Notes under the pieces: generated by a model
The model's input: the letters and a program-made list of their open reading frames with translations, nothing else
Told to the model about the DNA's origin: nothing
The model's database searches: none
Made by a program: the position numbers and the translations under genes
Assembly: GCA_900472925.1 (NCBI GenBank)
Contig: UCJU01000006.1
Span: forward strand, 119,171-183,170
Origin: Hyphomicrobiales bacterium
Lineage (GTDB): Bacteria; Pseudomonadota; Alphaproteobacteria; Rhizobiales; Rhizobiaceae
Reading direction: 5' to 3'
Length of the DNA: 64,000 nucleotides
Shown here: in pieces, positions 54,310 through 64,000 of the stretch
Layout: every line of letters begins with the position of its first letter
Position numbering within the stretch: the stretch's first letter is position 1

Positions 54310-56727
54310 ATGACGAACATTACGTCTGCTGCATCTGGCGGTACATATCCAGTACTCCCTCTGCGCGACATTGTCGTTTTCCCGCACATGATCGTTCCGC
54401 TATTCGTTGGGCGGGAAAAGTCCATTCGTGCTCTGGAAGAAGTCATGGGCTCGGACAGGCAGATCATGCTGGTCACCCAGATCAACGCCAGTGATGATGA
54501 TCCCGACACGTCCGCGATCCACAAGGTCGGTACCGTTGCCAATGTTTTGCAGCTTCTGAAGCTGCCCGACGGAACGGTGAAGGTTCTTGTCGAAGGCAAA
54601 GGCCGCGCCAAGATCGAAGAATATACCGATCGCGAAGATTTTTACGAAGCCACCGCAGCCCTGCTGGACGAGCCTGAGGAAGATCCGGTCGAGAACGAGG
54701 CTCTGTCCCGCTCTGTGGTTTCCGAGTTTGAAAGCTATGTGAAGCTTAACAAGAAGATTTCTCCGGAAGTCGTTGGCGCGGCTGGGCAAATAGACGACTA
54801 CTCCAAGTTGGCCGACACGGTTGCCTCACACCTTTCCATCAAGATCACCGAAAAGCAGGAAATGCTGGAGACGGTGAGCGTGAAGCAGCGTCTCGAGAAA
54901 GCGCTTGGTTTTATGGAAGGCGAGATTTCCGTTCTGCAGGTGGAAAAGCGTATCCGCTCGCGCGTCAAGCGCCAGATGGAGAAGACCCAGCGCGAATACT
55001 ATCTGAACGAACAGATGAAGGCTATTCAGAAGGAACTCGGCGACGGCGAGGATGGCCGTGATGAAATGGCCGAGCTGGAAGAACGCATCGCAAAGACCAA
55101 ACTCTCCAAGGAAGCCAAGGAAAAGGCTGACGCGGAGATGAAGAAGCTGCGCCAGATGAGCCCGATGTCTGCGGAAGCGACCGTCGTGCGCAATTATCTG
55201 GATTGGCTGGTTGGTCTGCCATGGGGCAAGAAGTCCAAGATCAAGACGGACCTGAACGCTGCAGAAGCCGTCCTTGAACTGGATCATTTCGGTCTCGACA
55301 AGGTCAAGGAACGTATTGTCGAATATCTGGCAGTGCAGGCCCGTGCTTCGAAAATCCGCGGTCCTATCCTTTGCCTCGTTGGTCCTCCAGGCGTTGGTAA
55401 GACGTCGCTTGCCAAGTCCATCGCAAAGGCCACCGGCCGCGAATATGTGCGTATGGCGCTGGGTGGCGTGCGCGATGAAGCGGAAATCCGTGGTCACCGT
55501 CGCACCTATATCGGTTCCATGCCCGGCAAAATCGTCCAGTCGATGAAGAAGGCGAAGAAGTCTAACCCGCTCTTCCTGCTCGATGAAATCGACAAAATGG
55601 GCCAGGACTTCCGTGGCGATCCGTCATCTGCTTTGCTGGAGGTGTTGGATCCGGAACAGAACTCCACATTCATGGACCACTATCTTGAAGTGGAATATGA
55701 CCTGTCGGACGTGATGTTCGTGACAACCGCCAATACGCTGAACATTCCTGGCCCGTTGATGGACCGTATGGAAGTGATCCGTATCGCCGGTTACACGGAA
55801 GACGAAAAGCGCGAAATCGCCAAGCGTCACCTGCTGCCCAAGGCAATCAAGGAACACGCGTTGCGTCCGGAAGAGTTTTCCGTCAGCGACGATGCCCTGA
55901 TGGCCATCAGCCAGCAATATACCCGCGAAGCCGGTGTCCGTAGCTTTGAGCGTGAGTTGATGAAACTCGCCCGCAAGGCTGTGACCGAGATCATCAAGGG
56001 CAAGTCGACGTCTGTTGCTGTAACAGCTGAAAACATCAACGATTACCTGGGTGTGCCAAGATATCGTCACGGCGAAGCCGAAGGCGAAGATCAGGTTGGT
56101 GTTGTCACAGGTCTCGCATGGACAGAAGTCGGCGGCGAATTGCTGACGATCGAAGGCGTCATGATGCCGGGCAAAGGTCGTATGACCGTGACCGGTAACC
56201 TGAAGGAAGTGATGAAGGAATCCATTTCCGCAGCGGCATCCTATGTCCGCTCGCGCGCCGTGGATTTCGGGATCGAACCGCCTCGTTTCGACAAGTCGGA
56301 TATCCACGTTCACGTTCCCGAAGGTGCGACACCAAAGGATGGTCCATCCGCAGGTGTTGCCATGGCAACCGCCATCGTTTCGATTATGACCGGTATTCCG
56401 GTCGACAAGAACGTTGCCATGACGGGTGAAATTACCCTTCGCGGTCGCGTCCTGCCCATTGGTGGTCTGAAGGAAAAGCTGTTGGCGGCACTTCGTGGCG
56501 GCATCAAGAAAGTGCTGATCCCTGAAGAGAACGCCAAGGACTTGGCCGATATTCCCGACAACGTGAAGAACGGCATGGAAATCATCCCGGTCGCACGCAT
56601 GGGTGAAGTTCTGCGTCATGCGCTGGTGCGTATGCCAGAGCCGATCGAATGGGATGGCAGCATCGAGACACCGGTTATCGCGACCGTTGAAGGTGTGGAT
56701 GATGCCGGTCAGACAATCGCACATTGA
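54310..56727 (+). CDS. lon: ATP-dependent protease Lon
   Basis: 805 aa LonA. The N-terminal substrate-binding domain (about residues 15-210; [24 protein letters not shown]) is followed by a coiled coil, the AAA+ module with [15 protein letters not shown] and [15 protein letters not shown], and the C-terminal protease with catalytic Ser680 in [13 protein letters not shown] and Lys in [14 protein letters not shown]. It degrades damaged and regulatory proteins. AAAGGAAATGAT precedes the chosen ATG; the frame is open 5 codons earlier. hspQ, encoding a Lon-related adaptor, is in the same window. Confidence 0.97.
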   Translation: MTNITSAASGGTYPVLPLRDIVVFPHMIVPLFVGREKSIRALEEVMGSDRQIMLVTQINASDDDPDTSAIHKVGTVANVLQLLKLPDGTVKVLVEGKGRAKIEEYTDREDFYEATAALLDEPEEDPVENEALSRSVVSEFESYVKLNKKISPEVVGAAGQIDDYSKLADTVASHLSIKITEKQEMLETVSVKQRLEKALGFMEGEISVLQVEKRIRSRVKRQMEKTQREYYLNEQMKAIQKELGDGEDGRDEMAELEERIAKTKLSKEAKEKADAEMKKLRQMSPMSAEATVVRNYLDWLVGLPWGKKSKIKTDLNAAEAVLELDHFGLDKVKERIVEYLAVQARASKIRGPILCLVGPPGVGKTSLAKSIAKATGREYVRMALGGVRDEAEIRGHRRTYIGSMPGKIVQSMKKAKKSNPLFLLDEIDKMGQDFRGDPSSALLEVLDPEQNSTFMDHYLEVEYDLSDVMFVTTANTLNIPGPLMDRMEVIRIAGYTEDEKREIAKRHLLPKAIKEHALRPEEFSVSDDALMAISQQYTREAGVRSFERELMKLARKAVTEIIKGKSTSVAVTAENINDYLGVPRYRHGEAEGEDQVGVVTGLAWTEVGGELLTIEGVMMPGKGRMTVTGNLKEVMKESISAAASYVRSRAVDFGIEPPRFDKSDIHVHVPEGATPKDGPSAGVAMATAIVSIMTGIPVDKNVAMTGEITLRGRVLPIGGLKEKLLAALRGGIKKVLIPEENAKDLADIPDNVKNGMEIIPVARMGEVLRHALVRMPEPIEWDGSIETPVIATVEGVDDAGQTIAH

Positions 56728-56771
56728 GTTGCGACTGTAGATCATGGTGCTAAATTAGCACAAAATCGTTG

Positions 56772-56800
56772 AAAGGCTGGCAGAAATGCCAGCCTTTTTT
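56772..56800 (+). terminator. Terminator after lon
   Basis: AAAGGCTGGC and GCCAGCCTTT form a 10-bp stem with loop AGAAAT, ending in T6. Confidence 0.92.
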
Positions 56801-56928
56801 GTGAAAAGAACGCAAGACCCCTTGTTTTTCAGGCCATTCCGGCGCTTTTGGGTGGCGGTGCGCGAATAGATAAGTATTCTGCGCCGATCCAATTTGAGTC
56901 GTTTCAAACCATTGAAAGGGGTGGAAAC

Positions 56929-57204
56929 ATGAACAAGAATGAGCTCGTTTCTGCAGTTGCCGAAAAGGCTGGTCTTACGAAGGCTGATGCCGCATCTGCG
57001 GTCGACGCAGTTTTCGAAACTGTACAGAACGAACTGAAGAGCGGTGGCGATATTCGTCTCGCTGGCTTCGGCAGCTTTACTGTCAGCCGTCGCGAAGCGT
57101 CGAAGGGTCGTAACCCATCCACGGGCGCAGAAGTTGATATTCCAGCTCGCAACGTACCGAAGTTCTCCGCAGGCAAGGGCCTGAAGGAAGCTGTTAATTC
57201 CTAA
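56929..57204 (+). CDS. hupB: DNA-binding protein HU-beta
   Basis: 91 aa, standard HU. MNKNELVSAVAEKAGLTKADAASAVDAVF forms the dimerisation helices; GGDIRLAGFGSFTVSRREASKGRNPSTGAEVDIPARNVPKFSAGKGLKEAV gives the beta saddle and DNA-binding arms with the conserved RNP tip. It compacts and bends DNA. AAAGGGGTGG precedes the ATG. Its place right behind lon is the usual proteobacterial order. An imperfect GCCCG-CGGGC stem follows the stop (about 57212-57236), and a clear terminator at 57307. Confidence 0.96.
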   Translation: MNKNELVSAVAEKAGLTKADAASAVDAVFETVQNELKSGGDIRLAGFGSFTVSRREASKGRNPSTGAEVDIPARNVPKFSAGKGLKEAVNS

Positions 57205-57306
57205 GTTTCAAAAGACCGTTTGCCCGCGGCGGGCGAACTGTCTTGAAGTTTACGAGGAAACATTTGGCTGTTTGCGCAGTTTTGCGAAGTAACGCCGAAG
57301 AAATGC

Positions 57307-57335
57307 AAAAAGCCCGGCATCATGTCGGGCTTTTT
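57307..57335 (+). terminator. Terminator downstream of hupB
   Basis: AAAAAGCCCG and CGGGCTTTTT form a 10-bp stem with a 9-base loop (GCATCATGT). It lies about 100 bases after the hupB stop. Confidence 0.85.
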
Positions 57336-57427
57336 GTTTATCAGCATATTCTCATTGTCATTTGCCTGTCACGTCCATGTCGCAAAAGCCCTCACATGCA
57401 TTTTTCCAGTGCACTGAAGGGGACACC

Positions 57428-59626
57428 ATGACATTTCGCTTTTCAAGCGCCGCACTCACCGCAATGCTCTGCGCCTACGTAGCCTTTCCCGCTGCCGCCG
57501 AGCAGGTCTTCAACCGTATTGCTTCGTTTCCTGTCGCGCTGAACCTGCCGTCTGACAAGGACGAGAAGACGGTCACCTCTGCGGAAATCATTGCGGCCAG
57601 CGAAGACGGAAACACATTGATCTATTCCGATAGCCCACTGGGCGGCATCGGTTTCATTGACATCAGGGATGCCAAGGCACCGAAAGCGCTTGGTGCTTTG
57701 GCTATGGATGGCGAGCCGACATCGGTTGCTGTCTCGGGTGGCAAGGTGCTGGCCGGCGTCAACACGTCCGAGAGCTTCGTGAAGCCATCCGGCAAGCTCG
57801 TGACCGTTGATATCGCGACCAGGAAGATAGAGGCAAGCTGCGAACTGGGCGGCCAGCCGGACTCCGTCGCGGTTTCACCGGACAAGAGCTTCATGGCCAT
57901 TGCCATCGAAAATGAGAGGGACGAGAAGGTCAATGATGGCGCGCTTCCACAGATGCCCGCCGGTTTTCTCGTCACCATCGGCCTTAAAGATGGTGCGCCC
58001 GATTGCTCGACCCTGAAGAAGATCGACGTCAGCGGCCTTGCCGAAATTTCCCCGGCAGACCCGGAGCCGGAATTCGTTTCCATCAATGCCAACGGTGACA
58101 TTGCCCTGACACTTCAGGAGAACAATCACATCGTTATCGTTGACGGTAAAAGCGGCAAGGTGACGAGCCATTTTTCTGCCGGGACCGTTGATCTCACCGG
58201 GGTCGACACAAAAACCGATGGCCAGTTGAAGTTTACCGACAAACAGGACGCCCGCAAGCGCGAGCCGGATGCCGTAAAATGGCTGGACAATGACCGTATC
58301 GTCATCGCCAACGAGGGTGATTGGGAGGGCGGTTCGCGCGGTTTCACCATTTTCGACAAGACCGGCAAGCTTGTCTATGAGGCTGGTTCCTCTTTCGAGC
58401 ACGCTGTTGCGGCGATTGGTCACTATCCTGAAAAGCGCTCCAAGGCGAAAGGCATCGAGCCTGAAGGCCTGGAGGTGGCAACATTCGGCAGTGAGACGTA
58501 CTTTTTCGTTCTGGCTGAACGTGCTTCCGTCGTCGGCGTTTACAAGGACACTGGCGCAGAGCCCCAGCTGATGCAGATTCTTCCGTCCGGCATTTCGCCC
58601 GAGGGCGCTGTTGCCATTCCGTCGCGCAATCTTCTGGTCACGGCGAACGAAGCCGATCTGGTGGAGGATGGTGGCGCGCGCTCGCATGTCATGATCTATG
58701 AGCGTTCTGAAGGGCAGGCGGCCTATCCGCAGCTGACCTCAGCCACGGTCGATGGCGTACCCATCGGTTGGGGTGCACTGTCCGGTCTTGTCGGGGATGC
58801 GGAAAAAGACGGCATTTTCTATGCGATCTCTGATTCTGCCTACAGCAATCAGCCGTCGATTTTCACGATCGACGCCAACCAGAAGCCTGCCGTCATCACC
58901 AGCGTTCTGCGTGTGAAACGTGACGGTCAGCCAGCGCAGAAGCTGGATATGGAAGGCATTACGCTGGACGGCAAGGGCGGCTTCTGGGTCGCGTCGGAAG
59001 GCAACAGCGAAAAGCTCGTCCCGCATGCGCTCTACAACGTCAATGCCAAGGGCGAGATCAAGGCTGAGATCGCCCTGCCGAAAGAGCTGCTGGAAGGCGA
59101 AACCCGGTTCGGTTTCGAAGGCGTGACCATGATCGGCAAGGGTGATGACGCCACGTTGTGGATGGCTGTTCAGCGCGAATGGGGCAAGACTGAAAAGGGC
59201 ATGGTCAAGCTGGTGTCCTACAATCCGAAGTCCAAGGCGTGGGGTGCCGTGCACTATCCGCTGGACAAGACTAAGGATGGCTGGGTCGGTCTGTCTGAAA
59301 TCACCGCCCACGGCGACAATGTCTACATCATCGAGCGTGACAACCTGATCGGCGACAAGGCAAAGATCAAGAAACTTTACAGCGTCGCGATTGCCGACCT
59401 GAAACCGGGCAAGATCGGCGGTGAGTTGCCACTGGTCAAGAAAACCGAAGTCCACGACTTCCTGCCCGACCTCAAAGCCCAGACCAACGGTTACGTTGTC
59501 GACAAGCTTGAGGGGTTCGCCTTCGACAAGTCCGGCAAGGCCTTCGCCGTAACCGATAATGACGGCGTGGACGACTCGTCTGGCGAGACGCTGTTCTTCC
59601 CGGTCAATCTGAAGGGAACGAACTGA
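57428..59626 (+). CDS. Exported esterase-like phytase family protein
   Basis: 732 aa with a signal peptide (SSAALTAMLCAYVAFPAAAEQ, cleavage near residue 20). The N-terminal half is a beta-propeller-like region with repeated strands (ASEDGNTLIYSD, VAVSPDKSFMAIA, INANGDIALTL). The C-terminal half is the phytase-like domain, from GWGALSGLVGDAEKDGIFYAISDSAYSNQPSIFTID to KLEGFAFDKSGKAFAVTDNDGVDDSSGET, with acidic residues that probably bind calcium. Substrate unknown; a phosphatase or phosphodiesterase role is inferred. AAGGGGACACC precedes the ATG, supporting 57428 over the upstream frame at 57362. Confidence 0.82.
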   Translation: MTFRFSSAALTAMLCAYVAFPAAAEQVFNRIASFPVALNLPSDKDEKTVTSAEIIAASEDGNTLIYSDSPLGGIGFIDIRDAKAPKALGALAMDGEPTSVAVSGGKVLAGVNTSESFVKPSGKLVTVDIATRKIEASCELGGQPDSVAVSPDKSFMAIAIENERDEKVNDGALPQMPAGFLVTIGLKDGAPDCSTLKKIDVSGLAEISPADPEPEFVSINANGDIALTLQENNHIVIVDGKSGKVTSHFSAGTVDLTGVDTKTDGQLKFTDKQDARKREPDAVKWLDNDRIVIANEGDWEGGSRGFTIFDKTGKLVYEAGSSFEHAVAAIGHYPEKRSKAKGIEPEGLEVATFGSETYFFVLAERASVVGVYKDTGAEPQLMQILPSGISPEGAVAIPSRNLLVTANEADLVEDGGARSHVMIYERSEGQAAYPQLTSATVDGVPIGWGALSGLVGDAEKDGIFYAISDSAYSNQPSIFTIDANQKPAVITSVLRVKRDGQPAQKLDMEGITLDGKGGFWVASEGNSEKLVPHALYNVNAKGEIKAEIALPKELLEGETRFGFEGVTMIGKGDDATLWMAVQREWGKTEKGMVKLVSYNPKSKAWGAVHYPLDKTKDGWVGLSEITAHGDNVYIIERDNLIGDKAKIKKLYSVAIADLKPGKIGGELPLVKKTEVHDFLPDLKAQTNGYVVDKLEGFAFDKSGKAFAVTDNDGVDDSSGETLFFPVNLKGTN

Positions 59627-59638
59627 TTGTTTGGCACC

Positions 59639-59665
59639 GTCATTCCGGATCAAGTCCGGCATGAC
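59639..59665. repeat. 27-base palindrome of the dispersed GTCATnCCGGA type
   Basis: GTCAT-T-CCGGA and TCCGG-C-ATGAC flank TCAAG, forming a 10-bp stem with one mismatch. Short palindromes with the core CCGGA/TCCGG and GTCAT ends are scattered between genes in many alphaproteobacteria. One copy is seen in this window, 12 bases after the phytase-like gene. Confidence 0.55.
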
Positions 59666-59680
59666 CAAACAGGAAGCATG

Positions 59681-59717
59681 AAAAAGCCGGGCGTCGTTTT
59701 TGCCGCCCGGCTTTTTT
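59681..59717. terminator. Bidirectional terminator between the phytase-like gene and gci
   Basis: AAAAAGCCGGGCG and CGCCCGGCTTTTTT pair around a 10-base loop. Both flanks carry A/T runs, so it serves the phytase-like gene rightward and kdgD-gci leftward. Confidence 0.9.
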
Positions 59718-59736
59718 CAATTCGTGCAAGCAGAAC

Positions 59737-61814
<2,078 letters not shown>

Positions 61815-61842
61815 TCATATTCGAGATATTATCTTCGTCAAG

Positions 61843-61859
61843 AACTTATAATACAAGTT
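61843..61859. promoter_or_regulatory. Candidate GntR (FCD-type) operator between kdgD and udh
   Basis: AACTTATAATACAAGTT is a 17-base palindrome of the form AACTTnTAnTAnAAGTT: every position except three central or degenerate ones is symmetric. FCD-type GntR regulators bind short palindromes of this kind and often control uronate and hexarate genes. It lies 62 bases before the kdgD start and 205 before udh, well placed to repress both. No regulator gene is adjacent. Confidence 0.55.
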
Positions 61860-62063
61860 AGTTGACTTCCCAAAGAAATTTTCAGAGGCGATGCGTGGCT
61901 TAGCTGAGTGGTACAGCCCTATATTTGGCACGTGGGTAGTTGCCCGCATTAAAAGACTACCCTTGAAATTCACCTTCATCCTAACGTAGAGATACGATAA
62001 CAACTGATTTTATGTATGACCACGCTTGGCGCTAAAAGGCGTCCAGCTGGCGATGGAGGACAC

Positions 62064-62864
62064 ATGCTGAAAACGTTGCTGTTGACGGGCGCTGCGGGTG
62101 GTGTTGGCAAGGCGATCCGTCCGCTGTTGAAAAATATTGCTGAAAATGTCGTGCTGTCAGATATGGTTGATGTGACCGATCTGGCTGCGCACGAGACCTT
62201 TGTGAAATGCGACCTGTCACACCGTACTGAAGTGGACCAGGCGGTCGCCGGTGTCGACGGCATCATCCATCTGGGTGGTATTTCCGTCGAGAGGCCGTTC
62301 GAACTCATCCTCAAGGGCAACATCGAAGGGGTCTACAATCTGTATGAGGCGGCGCGTCACAACGGTCAGCCGCGTATCATCTTCGCCAGCTCCAACCACA
62401 CGATCGGTTTTTATCGTCGCGATGAGAAAATCGATAGTACCTCGCCGGTCCGGCCCGATTCCCTTTATGGCGTGTCGAAATGCTTCGGTGAAAATCTGGC
62501 GAGCTTCTATTTCGACAAGTTCGGTCAGGAGACACTTTCCGTGAGAATCGGCTCGCTAACGCAAAAGCCGCAGACCACACGCATGCTGGCCACGTGGTTG
62601 AGCGCGGGCGATTTCGTGTCTCTCTGCGTACGCGGGTTCGAAGCCCCGCGTCTTGGCCACGCTGTTGTCTATGGCGCTTCCGACAATGCGGAACGGTGGT
62701 GGGATAACAGCAATACGGCGTTCCTGGGTTGGAAACCGCAGGATAGCTCGGCGAAATGGCGCGCCGAGTTACTTGCTCAGGCGGGCAAAGAGGATCCGAA
62801 GGATCCGGCCCACATCTACCAGGGTGGCGGGTTCACCACCCTCGGTCATCCCGCGGATGACTGA
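62064..62864 (+). CDS. udh: Uronate dehydrogenase (NAD-dependent, SDR family)
   Basis: 266 aa extended-type SDR. Nucleotide motif TGAAGGVGK (residues 8-16), then IIHLGGISVERPFELILKGNIEGVYNLYEAAR (67-98), FASSNHTIGFY (108-118) and the catalytic pair Tyr135/Lys139 in LYGVSK. Udh oxidises D-galacturonate or D-glucuronate to the aldaro-1,5-lactone. TGGAGGACAC directly before the ATG fixes the start; the frame is open 16 codons earlier. The sequence clearly differs from the C58 Udh I remember, while keeping its diagnostic NHTIG and GISVE(R/K)PFE segments. Divergent from kdgD-gci. Confidence 0.87.
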   Translation: MLKTLLLTGAAGGVGKAIRPLLKNIAENVVLSDMVDVTDLAAHETFVKCDLSHRTEVDQAVAGVDGIIHLGGISVERPFELILKGNIEGVYNLYEAARHNGQPRIIFASSNHTIGFYRRDEKIDSTSPVRPDSLYGVSKCFGENLASFYFDKFGQETLSVRIGSLTQKPQTTRMLATWLSAGDFVSLCVRGFEAPRLGHAVVYGASDNAERWWDNSNTAFLGWKPQDSSAKWRAELLAQAGKEDPKDPAHIYQGGGFTTLGHPADD

Positions 62865-62901
62865 TGTAAAAATAAGCTCGGGGAAAGTTCGGTGCGCGCT
62901 T

Positions 62902-63006
62902 CTACTTCTGCTTGTCCTGGTTCTCCGAGTCGTACTGGACCCAGCGGAAAAAGAAGTAGATTGGCAGCGCGATCAGCGCCAGCGTGACGATTGAGTTCGC
63001 AGTCAT
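62902..63006 (-). CDS. 34-aa small membrane protein
   Basis: Short frame on the minus strand, convergent with udh. The peptide is MTANSIVTLALIALPIYFFF followed by RWVQYDSENQDKQK: a hydrophobic helix at residues 5-20, then a charged tail. GGGATGAACC lies before the ATG, a fair ribosome binding site. The sharp hydrophobic/charged division and stop soon after are what one expects of a real small membrane protein; I do not recognise the family. Confidence 0.5.
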   Translation of the reverse strand: MTANSIVTLALIALPIYFFFRWVQYDSENQDKQK

Positions 63007-63199
63007 GGTTCATCCCATCAAAACTCGACTTCATCATGAAGCCGACACCATGATTATGTGCGAGAATTTATTGAGAAATATTGAATCTAACGGGTAAATT
63101 CATGGGTTTTGAGCTGGCTTAGTGTCTTAAAACCATGCAATTCGGGGGTAAATCGAGACTATTGTTAAGAAAGTCTTACTTTGCGTGACGGAGGAGATC

Positions 63200-63334
63200 G
63201 TGTATCCAGTAGCAGCGCAAAGGCCAATTTTCGCGCTCTTTTATCCGCAAAAAGCGGAGCCGATAGCAACCGTCCTCAGGCAGCAAAAATTAAGTTTCAT
63301 CTCTTTTATGAGTGCCGTCAGAATTGATCGCTAG
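63200..63334 (+). CDS. Possible 44-aa small protein
   Basis: A GTG start preceded at 4 bases by GGAGGA, one of the best ribosome binding sites in the window, opens a 44-codon frame with a mixed hydrophobic/basic product (PIFALFYPQKAEP, ATVLRQQKLSF). I recognise no family. The stretch 63007-63384 holds nothing else convincing. The site may be accidental. Confidence 0.3.
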   Translation: MYPVAAQRPIFALFYPQKAEPIATVLRQQKLSFISFMSAVRIDR

Positions 63335-63384
63335 GGACATTTAATCCACTGCGTCAGGGCATCAAAGGCAGATTTTTAAAAAAG

Positions 63385-63460
63385 TGGTGGGCGATGAGAG
63401 ACTCGAACTCCCGACATCCTCGGTGTAAACGAGGCGCTCTACCAACTGAGCTAATCGCCC
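63385..63460 (-). tRNA. tRNA-Val (anticodon TAC)
   Basis: 76 bases including an encoded 3' CCA. Acceptor GGGCGAT pairs with ATCGCCC; D arm GCTC...GAGC; anticodon arm CCTCG-TTTACAC-CGAGG gives anticodon TAC; T arm with GTTCGAGTC. On the minus strand a T-run follows soon after CCA and acts as terminator. In many rhizobial genomes a Val-tRNA of this kind lies near lon-hupB. Confidence 0.96.
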
Positions 63461-63980
63461 TTCGCGTCTTGCAGATCGTGTCTGCCGCGTCGGTGGCCGT
63501 GATGTATTGGTATCGGAAAAAAACCGCAAGAGCTTTTGTGAAGTTTTTTTGTTTTTTTCGTTTTTTGTCAGAATTCGGTCTCCGGTCTGGGCTTGGAGCT
63601 CGAGGGGCGGAGGTCGCGCCTCATGGCTGCCGGTCGGCACAATGAGGCTTTTCCACCAAGGCATACGGACGCAAGCTGGGGCAGGGGTCATGTAAGCGCG
63701 ATGCATCGCGAATCCCTCAGCGTGATGTGTAGAACGCCGACCGGATTCAATTTTATCTCCGGCGTCTGTGGATAAGTGCCTCGGTCCGGAGTCAAAAAAC
63801 AGAAATGGGAAAGTGCCGGGAAACCGGGCCTTCGTGATGCTTTGTGAAATCAAAATGACGTAGCCTATTCTTTTGTCGTGAAAGCTGCTTGACACCCCAA
63901 CACGAACGTCCTAGTTAGCCGCTCAACGAACAGCCGAGGCGAGTTCGTGAGACGGGTTTCGGCCAGTCTTTAAGGAATAT
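63461..63980. other. Intergenic region between two divergent tRNA genes
   Basis: About 520 bases with no credible gene. The left part carries the tRNA-Val promoter on the minus strand and several T-runs (63540-63565). TTGACA at 63889-63894 with TAGTTA at 63912-63917 (17-base spacer) is a good sigma-70 promoter for the plus-strand tRNA, about 65 bases upstream of it. Confidence 0.55.
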
Positions 63981-64000
63981 GCGGGTGTAGCTCAGTTGGT
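63981..64000 (+). tRNA. 5' end of a tRNA cut by the window, possibly tRNA-Asp
   Basis: GCGGGTGTAGCTCAGTTGGT has the acceptor strand, T8-A9 and the D arm start of a tRNA. The first bases look like the rhizobial tRNA-Asp I remember, but without the anticodon the identity is a guess. Confidence 0.75.

Noticed and set aside
55624..56745. 373-codon minus-strand frame opposite lon
   Set aside because: Antisense shadow over the catalytic domain of Lon; no ribosome binding site or family.
61893..61918. tRNA-like stretch GCGTGGCTTAGCTGAGTGGT... with a perfect D-arm
   Set aside because: Only the 5' part fits: the anticodon and T arms and the 3' acceptor strand are missing, so it is not a functional tRNA. 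A decayed tRNA fragment is possible but cannot be shown from this sequence.
63362..63895. 177-codon minus-strand frame at the window end
   Set aside because: It includes the whole tRNA-Val gene and T-rich non-coding DNA, so it is accidental.

Overview
The window is chromosomal DNA of an alphaproteobacterium of the Rhizobiaceae, most likely Agrobacterium/Rhizobium. The call rests on moderately high GC, the glnB-glnA pair behind a sigma-54 type promoter, the clpP-clpX-lon-hupB run, DUF1127, DUF1489, DUF2336, IalB and BTLCP proteins typical of Rhizobiales, and enzymes closely resembling the Agrobacterium galactarolactone cycloisomerase pathway. No insertion sequence, prophage, CRISPR array or plasmid backbone is visible. 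Most of the window is dense housekeeping sequence.

Layout. 1-8 kb: the 3' end of glmS, two membrane proteins, recG (minus) divergent from sdhE-mfd (plus). 8-15.7 kb: a secreted Tyr/Pro-rich protein, an EamA permease, a FrnE-like DsbA protein, an orphan YejA-type binding protein, an IalB-family protein, hspQ and the nitrogen-regulation pair glnB-glnA. 16-22 kb: the metabolite-repair enzyme Nnr, a GlxA/AraC regulator, a stand-alone receiver protein, the glycogen debranching enzyme GlgX, and a DUF1127 protein divergent from a LysR regulator. 23-31 kb: an entericidin-like lipoprotein, a phosphodiester glycosidase, a 33-aa membrane peptide, L-serine dehydratase, DUF1489, a BTLCP protease, PilZ and PAS proteins, rhomboid and a CBS protein. 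31-39 kb: a patatin, hisI, folE, an IscU-like protein, yidD, thrS, an orphan, a secreted protein with three repeats, nitroreductase and flavin reductase. 39-51 kb: DUF2336, GNAT, an AI-2E family permease, an ABC exporter, glycerate kinase, cupin, cytochrome P450, gamma-glutamyltransferase and a membrane GGDEF protein.

51.6-57.2 kb is the protein quality-control block clpP, clpX, lon, hupB. The clpX and lon genes have long leaders; the lon leader can fold into three consecutive hairpins. 57.3-63.4 kb holds a phytase-like esterase and a compact uronate-oxidation set: kdgD-gci (minus) divergent from udh (plus), with a 17-bp GntR/FCD-like palindrome between them. Together these would convert D-galacturonate or D-glucuronate to alpha-ketoglutarate semialdehyde; the final dehydrogenase, a transporter and a regulator are not here. 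The window closes with tRNA-Val(TAC) on the minus strand and the first 20 bases of another tRNA on the plus strand.

I see no clear new multi-gene system. The observations most worth a second look are the lon leader, the clpP-clpX interval, the reduced uronate cluster with its candidate operator, unlisted small membrane peptides (24906-25007, 62902-63006) and several structured leaders. Functions are from reading motifs and family memory; no database search was run.
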